DNA from: Catonia carolina
Taxonomy: Eukaryota > Arthropoda > Insecta > Hemiptera > Achilidae
DNA length: 64,000 nucleotides
NCBI GenBank assembly: GCA_035578175.1
Contig: JAQMRL010000003.1
Location: forward strand, 27,352,672 to 27,416,671
Direction: 5' to 3'
Made by a program: the position numbers and the translations under genes
In this document: piece after piece, positions 1 to 10,549 of the stretch
Layout: every line of letters starts with the position of its first letter
Numbering within the stretch: the first letter of the stretch is position 1
Notes under the pieces: model-generated
What the model was told of the DNA's origin: nothing
Databases searched by the model: none
The model's input: the letters and a program-made list of their open reading frames with translations, nothing else

Positions 1-2140
1 CCAGGGTTAATTTAAAAATTCACGTATGACCAAGTCACGACAGCTTTGTATCAAACTTCCCACATCTCTTTTCCTTTGCAATGATTTTAATAATTCCAGT
101 TGCAATAATGTGCCTACAGTTCTTTCCTCAAACATTGTAATAAAAAGGAATGAATAAAATTTATATTTTCTTTGGAATGGACCATATGAGGGTAGCGGGA
201 AAGAGTGTAAAAACTAAAAATCTCTACAATTTTGTTTCTTAAATAGGTGCGATATCCAAAAATTATGAAATCAGTGGTGGCTTATCTTAATCAGAATAAC
301 CAACAGTGAAAAAACTTGTTATAATTGGTACATTTAGTCATAAGATGAAAAAAAAAAAACATTCGCTTAGAGTCAATGAGCGATGTCAGTCTCATTGGCT
401 GGGTGTGATTACGCATTAAGTATATATTTTTATTTTTTTCTAACTAAATAGTCTAAATAGGACAAAACTTCCAATAGCTGGGTATATTTTTGCCAATCAT
501 TTTGTTGAGGGCATAATGTTGAGGACCTGAAAGAAAGTCTTGGTTCATCGTTATAACAATAAGTAACTAATTATAAAAAAACTAGCTTAAAAAAATAGAA
601 AATAATTGAAAGTCAATACAAAATTATTATTTCTGAACAAACTACAATACCTATCTAAACATTATGATACCTTTTCATTTAAAAAAAGAATCGTCAAAAT
701 CTGCATAGCATTTTCGGAATAATCACTGGACAAACATAAAAAAAGATCATAGAAACAGTAGCATTGAGAAACTCCTCTTTTGTTGAAGTCTGTAAAAATA
801 AACTTTTTAAAAAATTAGGTTTACATACTTATTTGGCATTTATTTTATTTCGTACTTATTTTGTATGAAATAAGAAGCATTCAAAGAAATGCAGGAATAA
901 TATAAAAAACTTTAGTATCTAGTTGATCTATCTAATAAATGAATTTTCTAACACCCTGTACCTACTATGATATTGTTTTCTATTAACAAATAGAATAAAA
1001 TGTGACATTATTGACCAGTTAATAAATAATTAATGTCTGGAAACTCAGTAATAGACCTGATTTAAAAATAATGCATTTCATACTTTGATTACCATTTATG
1101 TGAATAATATAAATTGGGTTTGCATTTTTTCCACACATCTTTCTAAGCATACAAAAATAACAGTATCATTTCATTACAAATTCCTTAGAAAACCCCTCCT
1201 TTTCTTAGTTCTTAGTAGGTACTAAGAACTGAAATTGTAAAAATATTTTGGGCACTCTATACATAGCTCAGATCAGGAGCTTAAAGTGAGGGATCAAACA
1301 TCACTTTTCTTTCTCTTCAATTACTAGGAGATACTGTGTGTGTTGTTATTTAAATCTTGTATATAAAATATGTATGAGTTACAGTAATAACTTTTATCAT
1401 TACATAGGAGAATTATTATTAACATAAATTGTATATCGATGTAAAATTTTTAGTTACAAAAAATACATCTGAAACAGCACCTCTCACAAAAATTTGACAG
1501 GATTTTTTTTTTTTTGGTGGTGAAACATGTTAAAAACACTAGTTACAAATGAAAAAATGTAACTTTACCAGATTATCTTTTGCAGGAGTGAAACTTTCAC
1601 AGGGATTTGGCAAAGTTGCCAGATCAACCTACTGACCACTTTTTATTTTTTCAATGGCATCTTTGTATTGAAGCACACATCTTTTTTTACATCTAGCCAA
1701 GCTTGCCAGGCCAGATTTTCTAGTATCTGTTTATATCATACTGTTTATCATACATTTGGAGACATGCTTGTAACGTCGATAAGATGTTATTATCTACAAC
1801 GAAAAAAACTTATATTATTTAACTGTACAAAATTATAAAGATTACCAATATACTTTTTTTTATTGCTTACCATACCTAATGATTGTAGATGAAAAAACTT
1901 GTAATTAATAAGCAAGATAATGTGAGATAATTTGTAAAGCATTAAGCTTGATAATGCGGAAAGTTGCTTTAGAAAGGAAAATGTCGCTGTTTGGAATAAA
2001 TGCCTTTAAAACAGTTGCTTAATTTTCAATGTTGTGTATTGCAGATGTTACATAACAAAATAATTTGTTACAACTGAGTTTATATTTTAGGTTAAATTCA
2101 CAGAAATCAAATGACTCCTACTTTTTCTTTAATCTCTATT
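1..2140. other. AT-rich stretch downstream of the small spliced gene
   Basis: No complete gene is visible. It lies 3' of the minus-strand spliced gene that ends at 2141 and may hold its 3' UTR or further exons. The only coding-like patch is at 1643-1793 (separate entry). The rest is A/T homopolymer-rich with scattered stops in all frames. Confidence 0.5.
1643..1793 (-). other. possible extra or alternative terminal exon (frame broken)
   Basis: On the minus strand a pyrimidine-rich tract ending in TTGTAG (AG at 1795-1794) precedes a coding-like block. It reads in one frame (includes ACLQMYDKQYD) and then, after about 1720, in another (includes ENLAWQAWLDVKKDVCF) up to a TAA at 1645-1643. The switch equals one missing base. 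I found no good donor in the 2141-2229 exon to join it, so it could be an alternative last exon, part of another gene, or chance. The same interval also has an open plus-strand frame, which weakens the call. Confidence 0.25.
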
Positions 2141-4219
2141 CTAGTATTTCGTTACTGGCAGGCATTCACAACTACAGCCTACTGCCAGCTGATCTGGGCG
2201 GTACTTTTTGTGGCAGGATGTATTTTTCTCTATAGTAAGCAACATAAAAAGTGTTTAGATACAAGAACTGCAATAGACAGTAGTTTGCAATTTCTGGAAT
2301 TTAGTAGTATGCTACTAATTCGAATGGTAACTAAAAAATAATTCATTGCATTAATTTGCTTTATAGTTTCAGTGCAGCGGTTAACCAAAAATATAAATTT
2401 CACTGGAAATATCCTGCATAAAATTTGTAAATTGTTTTCAAAACAACTCAATTCATTTTACTTTAATTCTTTCAAAACAACTTTTTCTTTGTAAACAATC
2501 AATTTTAAAAAACATAATTATTTAAAAAGTTACTGAAAACATTTTACCTGTATGTTTCTCAACTTCATTACAGTTACTGCTGATAAACATCTGCTGATTT
2601 CTGTTATATATTTTTTCGCCTGCAGATTTTTTGTTATCTATTGTGGAGAAAAGTCTCCTTCGCACTACAAAAAAAAACATAATGTAAACGAATATTACAG
2701 AAAATAGAATGAATGAAATATGTTAAACAAACTAGAATATCATGCTGCTACAAAAATTGAAACAATTAACTAAATTCAAACAATTTTTTTTAAAATGTGG
2801 TTTGCTAGAAATTACAGAAAGGATAAAATATATTCCTGTGTTAACTTGTCAAATATTCTATTCATTCTCAGTGTGTACAAGACTCTACACATTACTTACA
2901 ACATCACATACAAATTGCCTTCATCTCATTGTAACTTGATGTGAAATAATTATATATCTACATTATGATTCTAAATTAATTAACTGTTATACTTGCCTAA
3001 ATTTTCATAGTGTTTTTCTATTCCTACATCTCTTTCCCAAGGAAGTGTGCCTTTAGTGTCGTACTTGGGTAATGCCAAGTTCTGGAGATATGTATTGTCC
3101 TACGGGAGTGACAATATTTTTGCTCAATTCGATAATGTTTTCAGTCCTTGATGAGTAAACTCCCTGCAATGAAAAATAAAAATAAAATTAACACACTATA
3201 TAGAATCATGAATATCGGACATCAATAGTATTTAAGAAAACTATTTAGTCCAGTAAAAGTATTTATAAACATTATAAATACAAAAGGGCCATGTCACTCC
3301 TTGCTGTAAATTTTACAACTGTATCTTAAGTAATTCTCTACAAATATTACTAACATGAGAAGTACACTACCGTGCCGTACGACATATTGCTAAAAGGATT
3401 GTACTTAAACTTATGAATTTTATAATGAATACAACATGGTGTTCTAAATTTGTCATACTGTAAATAATTTTTGTAATTTAAATAACAGAATAACTTTTTA
3501 TATTTATTTGTTGAGCCCCTATTCTAACACTCCAGCATACACTGTTATGTACATTTGTTTTTTGTAATAATATACTTTTGTCTACAGCCAATTCAAGTAT
3601 TGGTAGTGTATACCAATTCACTAACAAATGGACCGCTTAAAGTATTAAATTCTCTTAAAAACCAATAGATATACACAAGTAGCTTAATTTTATTCAATAA
3701 GCTTCAAAACCCTTATCGCCTTGGTGGCTTGGATATTAAGGGCGTCAGTCTTAATCAACAGAAAGCAGTAGACTAATATTGAGGTCCCAGCTTCGATTCC
3801 CGGTTGGTCTGGGCAGCCGAACTGTAAGTGCTTTTCTGCTATTGTACCAGCAGGATAATCGAGAGATAAAATGTACTGAAAATATTATATCTCTGAGAGT
3901 ACCACAACTCCTTAAGAAACTTTACAATTACCTTGCTGTTAATTTCACTTTTCACATATAGAGTAAGTGGTTACTGCAGCACTGAACTCTTAAATACAAA
4001 AGTTTATAAGATTAAGGGAAAACTAACAAAATAACGATATAGGCCTATATTATAAAAAAACCATTTCTCAGAATTCAGCACTTCACAACTGAAATATGCT
4101 GAAGAATAACCCATGTTTTATTTTTATCTTAAATACTATGTTAAAAATACAATTAAAAACATAATTATTTCAAGTTAACTTACCTTTGGTTTGCATTCCT
4201 CATTCCGCCTCGATGTCAT
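2141..4219 (-). CDS. small four-exon gene, function unknown, with a one-base frame break in exon 2
   Basis: I do not recognise this gene. Minus-strand exons: (1) 4184-4219, ATG then 12 codons (MTSRRNEECKPK), donor AAAG|GTAAGT; (2) 2997-3163, acceptor TTTTCATTGCAG, with a GC-type donor TTTAG|GCAAGT; (3) 2548-2664, acceptor after a long T tract ending GTAG, donor ACAG|GTAAAA; (4) 2141-2229, acceptor CTTACTATAG, ending in TAG at 2143-2141. Phases agree for 1 to 2 (phase 0), 2 to 3 (phase 1) and 3 to 4 (phase 1). Exon 2 is open in one frame up to about 3103 and in another from about 3100; removing one base near 3099-3100 would make it continuous. An alternative acceptor (CCCGTAG, AG at about 3102-3101) would also put exon 1 in frame with the second half. 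The predicted product is about 135 residues, has no signal peptide, and ends in a Cys-rich tail (CHKKYRPDQLAVGCSCEC). It could be a pseudogene, or the break could be an assembly indel. Confidence 0.5.
3712..3830 (+). repeat. possible tRNA-derived SINE head, decayed
   Basis: The sequence has a tRNA-like start (CGCCTTGGTGGCTTGGATATT) and a box-B-like stretch (GCTTCGATTCCC near 3790), the pattern of a tRNA-derived SINE promoter. It lies in intron 1 of the spliced gene. No poly-A tail or TSD could be placed, so this is weak. Confidence 0.3.
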
Positions 4220-4319
4220 TGTTGAAAATTAAAACTTACAAACTTACAAACAAAGGATTGACAGCAGCAAAAGACACGAGGTCGATGACGCTATCAAACG
4301 AATCGTGATTCGTGAACGA

Positions 4320-4741
4320 GTCGTACGATTGAGTTGGCAACCGCTAGGAGCTCTCTGAATCTCGATGTGTGAATGTGGAGTGGGGGGATAGCATATGCAG
4401 TGTTAAGTAGCTAATCGCGTCTGCGATCAGCTGTGGTCCGACCACAGCTTTTTTTTCGCGACAACCTACCCTCCCGACCGGAAGTACGGAAATTTTTTTA
4501 AAATCTAAGGTCCCGGACCCGTGAGGGGTCGGTCCTACGCCCCCAAAATTTTTGAAATTTTCAAAATTATCGAAATGTTTTACAAGCACCTCGTTTGGCG
4601 TTAAAAGTACAGAAAAATTTGTTTTCTTAAAATTTTTCAAAAAACACCCCTCTTAGGTTGGGGGAGGGGTGGTTTTTATCTCCTTAACGGTTCATCGGAC
4701 CTAAAAAGTGTATACAACCTTTTTTGTTCCCCTGCCGAAGT
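4320..4741. repeat. dispersed repeat, copy 1 (partner at 8122-8545)
   Basis: The interval shares long matching stretches, in the same orientation, with 8280-8545: a GC-rich patch around ACGCCCC, the block CGTTTGGCGTTAAAA, an AAAAAGTGTAT block and the end GAAGTACTTTAAGAA. It also contains a perfect 10-bp-arm hairpin at 4429-4449 (AGCTGTGGTC, one base, GACCACAGCT). The RTE-like LINE inserted at its right edge. No coding function is supported. Confidence 0.6.
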
Positions 4742-4752
4742 ACTTTAAGAAT
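4742..4752 (+). repeat. left target-site duplication of the RTE-like LINE
   Basis: ACTTTAAGAAT is repeated exactly at 8111-8121. It sits next to the element's poly-A tail (a T run on the plus strand). Confidence 0.8.
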
Positions 4753-7700
4753 TTTTTTTTTTGTCATCAGTCTCTCGACTGGTTTGATGCAGTTCTCCAA
4801 CCTGTTCTATCTTGCGCAAGTCGTTTCATATCTACATACCTGTAACACCCTACATCTTTTGTAATTTGCTTTACATATTCTAATCTTTGCCTCCCTCTAC
4901 AATTTACTCCCTCAATGTTACCCTCCATTATTGATAGCCCAATACCTGGATGTCTTAGGATATGCCCCACTAGCCTATCCCTTCTTTTGGTAAGATGCTT
5001 CCATATACTTCTTTTTTCATCCACTCGCCTAAGAACCTCTAAATTACTTATTTTGTCCACCCACCTAATCTTTAACATTTTCCTATAACACCACATTTCA
5101 AAAGCTTCTATCCTCTTCCGTTCTACAGCCCCTATCACCCACGTTTCACTTCCGTATAATGCTACACTCCAAACATAATGTTTTAAGAAATTTTTCCTAA
5201 TCTGTAAATCAATGTTTGTAGTCAGTAAGCTGTTTTTCATTTCAAAGGCTTTTCTAGCTTGAGCAATTCTACTCTTGATATCACTCGTGCTTCTACCATC
5301 CTTTGTTATTTTACTCCCTAGATAGCAGAATTCCCCAACTTCCTGTATGTTTTCGTTGCCTACTTTTAAATTTCCCATCTCTTCTAAACCACTCTTGCTG
5401 CTGCACAACACTTTCGTTTTGTTCTTATTAATTTTCATGAAGTAATCCTTCCTCAAGATCTCATCCATTCCATTTAAGGCATCCTCTAGTTCATTCTTTG
5501 CCTCGGCTAATACTACTATATCATCGGCGAATCTCAACATTTTTATTGTTTCTCCTTGAATTTTTATTCCTACGTCAAATTTCTCCTTCACTTCATTTAT
5601 AGCCTCTTCTATATACAAGTTAAAAAGTAGTGGTGACAAAGAACAACCTTGTCGTACACCTTTTCTTACAGCAGCCTCTTTTTCGTACCCCTCGATTCTC
5701 AAAACAGCCGTTTGATTCTTATACAGACTGTAGATAACTTTCCTTTCTTTGTATTTAATTCCTAGCCTTTTCAAAGTTTTAAACATTTTACTCCAGTCCA
5801 GATTGTCAAATGCTTTCTCTAAATCTACAAATGCCATAAAAGTAGTTTTATTTTTCTGTATCCTTTTCTCAATAATCAGTCTCAGAGCCAATATTGCATC
5901 TCGAGTTCCCATTCTCCTTCTAAATCCAAATTGGTCATCGTCCAATACTTCTTCTACTCGGTGTTCTATTCTCCTGTATATAATTCTTGTCAGTATCTTA
6001 GATGCATGGCATGTTAGGCTGATGGTTCTGTAATGTTCACACTTCTCCGCTCCTGACTTTTTTGGTATTGGAATCATAATATTTTTTTTAAAGTCCGATG
6101 GTACCTCTCCACTCTCATACATTTTGCACACAAGTTTGTATAATTTGTTTTGAGCAACTTTGCCACATCGTAATAATAATTCCGATGGTATGTTATCTAT
6201 TCCTGGTGTCTTATTCATATTCATATCCTTAAGTGCCCGATCGAATTCTTCTCGTAGTATAGGGTCCCCTTTTTGATCTTCTTCAACATCAGTTTCTTGT
6301 TCTATCGCATCATATTCTAATTCTTTTCCCATGTAGAGTTGATTTACGTATTCCTTCCATCTTTCAGCTCTCTCTTGGCCATTCAACAATGGTTTACCAC
6401 CTGCGCTTTGTAAATTAACAGCTTTCATCTTTCGTTCTCCAAAGTTTTCCCTTATTTTTCTATAAGCTGCGTCCACTTTACCAACTGCCATTTTACTTTC
6501 AATGTCCGTACATTTCATCCACTCTTCCTTCGCTTTCTTACACCTTTTGTTTATGGTATTTCTCAAGTAGTAATATTGCCTTTTACCTCTCTCGTCCTTT
6601 GCGTTTTTATATTTTCTTCGCTCATCCATCAGTTCTAAAATATCATTAGTAATCCACGGTTTCCTACCTCTTCTTTTAGTATGTCCTAACCATTCTTCCG
6701 CTGCTTTCACTACCACCTCCTTGAAGTTTATCCACTCCTCCTCTACATTTCCTGTGTCATTACCTCTTTCTTCTATCCCTTTTTGAATACTCTCCTGGAA
6801 ACCTACCTGGTTGTCTTGTTCTCTTAGTTTGTCTACATCCCACCTAGCATTTCCCTGTCCCTTCTTCAGTTTTTTAAGTTTAAGCCTGCTCTCCATTACT
6901 ACTAAGTTATGATCACTCCCTATGTCTGCACCTGGATAGGCTTTACAATTCATAATCTGGTTTCTGAATCTTTGTCTAACCATTATGTAATCTATTTGGT
7001 ATCTTCCCTTGTCACCTGGCATCATCCAAGTGTATAACCTCCTTTTGTGATTCTTAAAAAGTGTATTGCCTATCACTAAATTATATTTGGAGCAGAAATC
7101 TACCAGCCGACTCCCTCTGTCATTTCTCTTCCCTAGACCATATTCTCCGACTATCTTTCCTTCTTTTCCTTCTCCAACTACTGCATTCCAGTCTCCCATA
7201 ACTATCAAATTTTCATCACCCTTGACATATTTTATTACTTCATCTAATTCCTCATATACTTGTTCTATTTCTTCCTCTCTGTGTGAAGACGTAGGCATGT
7301 AGACCTGCACTATAGTGGTAGACTTTGGTTTCGTATCTACTCTAACCATGATAATCCTATCGCTACACTGCTTATAGTAAGTCACTCTTTGTCCAATTTT
7401 TTTATTCATTACTAGACCCACTCCGCCCTGCCCTCCGATGGCTTTAGTGTTAATAACCCTATAATCCCCGGACCAAAAGTCTTGATCATCATCCCAGCGT
7501 ACCTCACCAATGCCTACAATATCTAACTTCAACCTATCCATTTCCCTTTTTAAATTCTCTAACCTACCAGTTTGTTTTAAACTCCTAACATTCCATGTTC
7601 CAACTCGCAGAATTTCAGAAACTTTTATTTTTTTGATGAAGTCCCCTCTGATAGTCCTCGCCCGGAGATCCGAATGGAGGACTAGTTTATCTCCGGAATG

Positions 7701-8110
7701 TTTTACCAGAGAGGACGCCATCATAAATTTTCATATTTTGAAGTTCTCGAAGTTCTTGAAGATCTGCATATACTAAGTAAGCCTAACCAGAATCATACAT
7801 GAAGGAGTTTCCTTACGATAATTCTAGTCAGACAGAAAAAGCTGTAGTTTACTGTTGCTTTCAGCTTTTTGATTGGCAGACTGAGTGCCCCAAGCCACCG
7901 TCTGCCAGGGTGGAATGGGCAGCCCTTCCAGTTCCGTTCACCATGAGCCGGTTATCGTGCTGATGAGCGGTCACATGGTTACTAACAGGCCACACAACGT
8001 GAATGTATGGATAGGACACTAGCCTTCTATCCCGGCTGGTTCCCTTAAGCCTTTTGTAAAAGGAATTAAGGGGTCTCCTTCCAGTTGACGACAGAAGCCC
8101 TTTATAGCCC
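4753..8110 (-). mobile_element. full-length RTE-like LINE retrotransposon
   Basis: This is a complete non-LTR retrotransposon of about 3.36 kb on the minus strand. It has a 5' region of about 386 nt (8110-7725), one long ORF (4767-7724), and an almost absent 3' UTR: the stop codon is followed within a few bases by a run of 11 A. An 11-bp direct repeat (ACTTTAAGAAT) flanks both ends, as expected from target-primed reverse transcription. Single-ORF organisation, endonuclease plus RT and a tiny 3' end fit the RTE clade; the clade name is inference. An intact ORF, both ends and a perfect TSD point to a young copy that may be active. Confidence 0.85.
4767..7724 (-). CDS. endonuclease-reverse transcriptase of an RTE-like LINE
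   Basis: The 985-codon ORF starts at an ATG pair (MMASS). The product nicks target DNA and copies the element's RNA at the nick. Residues 40-275 form an apurinic/apyrimidinic-type endonuclease: GTWNVRSL (42-49), GEVRW (73-77), GDWN (177-180), QIDYI (243-247) and SDHNLV (270-275). The RT domain follows at about 500-800: FVDLEKAFD (632-640), RQGCSLSPLLF (691-701) and the catalytic FADD (732-735). The C-terminal part carries LYGSETW and the GHILRH region seen in related LINE proteins. No stop or frameshift interrupts it and the visible catalytic residues are present. Similar proteins are sometimes mislabelled as craniofacial development protein 2. Confidence 0.9.
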   Translation of the reverse strand: MMASSLVKHSGDKLVLHSDLRARTIRGDFIKKIKVSEILRVGTWNVRSLKQTGRLENLKREMDRLKLDIVGIGEVRWDDDQDFWSGDYRVINTKAIGGQGGVGLVMNKKIGQRVTYYKQCSDRIIMVRVDTKPKSTTIVQVYMPTSSHREEEIEQVYEELDEVIKYVKGDENLIVMGDWNAVVGEGKEGKIVGEYGLGKRNDRGSRLVDFCSKYNLVIGNTLFKNHKRRLYTWMMPGDKGRYQIDYIMVRQRFRNQIMNCKAYPGADIGSDHNLVVMESRLKLKKLKKGQGNARWDVDKLREQDNQVGFQESIQKGIEERGNDTGNVEEEWINFKEVVVKAAEEWLGHTKRRGRKPWITNDILELMDERRKYKNAKDERGKRQYYYLRNTINKRCKKAKEEWMKCTDIESKMAVGKVDAAYRKIRENFGERKMKAVNLQSAGGKPLLNGQERAERWKEYVNQLYMGKELEYDAIEQETDVEEDQKGDPILREEFDRALKDMNMNKTPGIDNIPSELLLRCGKVAQNKLYKLVCKMYESGEVPSDFKKNIMIPIPKKSGAEKCEHYRTISLTCHASKILTRIIYRRIEHRVEEVLDDDQFGFRRRMGTRDAILALRLIIEKRIQKNKTTFMAFVDLEKAFDNLDWSKMFKTLKRLGIKYKERKVIYSLYKNQTAVLRIEGYEKEAAVRKGVRQGCSLSPLLFNLYIEEAINEVKEKFDVGIKIQGETIKMLRFADDIVVLAEAKNELEDALNGMDEILRKDYFMKINKNKTKVLCSSKSGLEEMGNLKVGNENIQEVGEFCYLGSKITKDGRSTSDIKSRIAQARKAFEMKNSLLTTNIDLQIRKNFLKHYVWSVALYGSETWVIGAVERKRIEAFEMWCYRKMLKIRWVDKISNLEVLRRVDEKRSIWKHLTKRRDRLVGHILRHPGIGLSIMEGNIEGVNCRGRQRLEYVKQITKDVGCYRYVDMKRLAQDRTGWRTASNQSRD

Positions 8111-8121
8111 ACTTTAAGAAT
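8111..8121 (+). repeat. right target-site duplication of the RTE-like LINE
   Basis: This is an exact copy of ACTTTAAGAAT at 4742-4752. It marks the 5' (right-hand) boundary of the minus-strand LINE. Confidence 0.8.
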
Positions 8122-8545
8122 ATATAATCAAAAGTGCTGTATGTTTACCCTTGGTTGCAAAAATTCAAAAAAACAAATTTTGACTTTTGTGCATCCGAGT
8201 TTCAAGTGATTTTTCTTGCGCCTCCAAAATAGTTTTGAGTCAAAATTTTTGTTGTGGAACGTGTTCATCTTAATACCGAAACACGAGAAAATTTTTTTGA
8301 AATCTTTCGTCCGGGCCCCGTAGAGGGTGCTACGCCCCTCCAAAATTTTGAAAATTTTCAAAATACGAAAAATCTTTTAACAGCATTTCGTTTGGCGTTA
8401 AAAACAAATAGGAACGGCTTGCTTCAAAAAATTTTATACCTACCCTCTTCCTAGGAGGAGGGCGTAATTTTCATCTTTTAAATGGTTGGTCGTAGCTAAA
8501 AAGTGTATTGGACCTTTTTTGTTCTCAGCCGGAGTACTTCAAGAA
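8122..8545. repeat. dispersed repeat, copy 2 (partner at 4320-4741)
   Basis: Direct-orientation homologue of 4490-4752: it shares the ACGCCCC patch, CGTTTGGCGTTAAAA, the AAAAAGTGTAT block and the GAGTACTTCAAGAA end. The two copies are clearly diverged. They now bracket the LINE because the LINE inserted at the end of copy 1. Confidence 0.6.
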
Positions 8546-8559
8546 TGTGTAAACAAAGG

Positions 8560-8740
8560 TCCCGTCAGAATTGTCAAATGCCTTATCGAAATCTACAAAA
8601 CCTGGGTGTGTTTCCAGGTCGAATTATACTCTCTTTTCTAAAATTTGTTTGAGAGTGAATACTCCGTCCGTTGTTGTCGGCCCTTTCCTAAACCTTTGCT
8701 ATTGTTCCAACAGTATAGCGTCAGCGATTGAAGCCAGTCT
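8560..8740 (-). pseudogene. decayed LINE reverse-transcriptase fragment
   Basis: The minus strand encodes FRKGPTTTDGVFTLKQILEK, a stop, then FVDFDKAFDN, matching the RT region that precedes and includes the first catalytic Asp. It has an in-frame stop and no continuation on either side. It belongs to a different lineage from the intact LINE at 4753-8110. Confidence 0.65.
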
Positions 8741-9044
8741 ACAATTTAATATAACTTGTATTTTTTGTGTGTTTGTTACACAGTAACACTGCGTAGTCTC
8801 TCCATTTTTTTTTTTTTCAGATGTAGAACGTCGTAATGTGATTTTGTAAAAATCTGTCCTTCGCATGTTGGCCTACTGCTATTGTACTTAACTAATACAG
8901 GACCTAATTAGATTACTGCAATATAATATGTAAATTCGTTACAAAAATAAAGAAAATATCAAGCAAAGTACTTAAAAAATCAGGTGTAAAACACTTACAT
9001 GACTTTCACTTGCCAATGCAAATAATGAACCATAAAACCTATGT

Positions 9045-9560
9045 TTAATCATGAGTGAACGACGGAAAATGAAAATCAACCACTGGAGAACTTAAAAATA
9101 CAGAAAATCACTAATTGACGCTAAACTAAGTGTTGTAAAAAAAGTGTTTAAAATAACAGTTGTAGGTTTTTTACCGTCCTCCAACTTTTATTTTATACTT
9201 TGTCATAAATGCATACTAAGGCCGCAAGCTTTAAAAAAATGCACTTTTTACAGATTTTCATGAAAAAACAGAAAACCACTTAATCGCTGCTAACCTATTT
9301 TTTTGTAAGAGTTGTACAAAAACATGTTTGAAAGAAAAGTTGTAGGGTTTTTAATGCTCTACAACTGATTATATGCACTTTTGCTCTAAAATGCATATTA
9401 AGGCAAAAAAACCATTTTTCTACGAGAGAAGTCTTCCCAAGAGTTTTGGCAGACTTGGGGCTTACCCTATCTTGTAGATCATAAAAAATGTAGCAAATAA
9501 GGCGATTTAAAAAAAATCGTAGGAGCCGTTAGGAGAAAACGTTTTTACGTTTATTTATGA
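9045..9560 (-). repeat. diverged inverted copy of the ~1-kb dispersed repeat (see 37764)
   Basis: Read on the minus strand it matches 38100-38615. Shared features include alternating ACAACTTTT/GTTGTAGAG blocks, a CTACAAGATAGGGTA-like stretch (plus-strand CCCTATCTTGTAG at 9465-9477), and the end CACTCATGATTAA. Both terminal parts of the element are missing. No long ORF is present. Confidence 0.6.
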
Positions 9561-10478
9561 ACTAAAAATTTGAAAAAATTACTGTCCCACAAAAATAGGT
9601 ATACAGACTGTCACATAGCTTTCACCCCAGCTATTTTCTTCTTTGTTTTTAATAAAAAATGTATTATTATTTTAGCCGTTTAGATTACCTTAACTGTCAG
9701 CTTGAAACTCTACCGAAATAAATTGTAAATTTTCATTCGTAGTACAGATCTTTTATTTTTCATCTCATTTTTTATAAAACTAACTTTCGAGGAAAATATT
9801 TTTATTGGTGGGGACCTTTCGCACTGCCTATTCTGCCCACATAGTAAATGTGGCACCGATAAGGTATAAAAAAATAAATACTATTTTTCTCGGAATCTAG
9901 ATGCAGCAGAGTACCGGATAACAATAGTTAAACCACTTTTTTCAAGACCAACAACAAAATAGGCGGCCAATGTTAACACGAAGCTCCCTCATTTTAAAAA
10001 CTCACTCAATTTAAAAACAAACTAAACAGACTACGACAAAAAGTAAATACACGGGTTTGATCTGCATAAAAATACGTAGAATGCTGCAATTTAAAGAAAA
10101 CATTTGGCCTTTTGTAAGTTAAGATTAACGGATGGTTACCAGTTATTTTTTTGTAAACTTTGTTATTTTTTTGATGATGCATGTGCTATAATTAACTATA
10201 AATAATACTATTAGTTTTTGTTTATTTTCTCTTATTATTAATTTTATTTTCATGTTACATCATTTTTATCAGTAATAAAGTGATTGTTTATTTTGATACA
10301 CTGATTGAAAAGTAAAATTTTGTTTTCATTTTACCAAATAATTCTAACATTTTTTATGAAGCTGTTTATAAATTTAATAATACAACATATATTAATTATC
10401 ATAAGCATAATTAAGTCAATACGCAAACATTTAAACAAAATACATAAACATTACAAGTAAACTATAATAAAAATAATA
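9561..10478. other. unannotated AT-rich stretch left of the foldback element
   Basis: I see no gene, repeat boundary or coding-like frame. A slightly richer patch near 9800-9990 has no recognisable coding frame. Confidence 0.4.
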
Positions 10479-10487
10479 CAGAATTTC
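10479..10487 (+). repeat. left 9-bp target-site duplication of the foldback element
   Basis: CAGAATTTC abuts the left terminus ACGTCTGTGA and is repeated exactly at 18898-18906 next to the right terminus. Confidence 0.8.
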
Positions 10488-10549
10488 ACGTCTGTGAAGT
10501 TGGCCCCACCCATACAAAAATTTGAAAAAAAAATTAGTGCATTCGATTG

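Noticed and set aside
1583..1848. Open plus-strand frame of about 85 codons after a TTTTGCAG acceptor-like site
   Set aside because: No start, donor or family match, and the opposite strand has an equally good signal; not enough to call.
7861..8112. 83-codon ORF in the 5' region of the RTE-like LINE
   Set aside because: Its first codon is GTG at the element boundary, with no ATG start and no recognisable motif.
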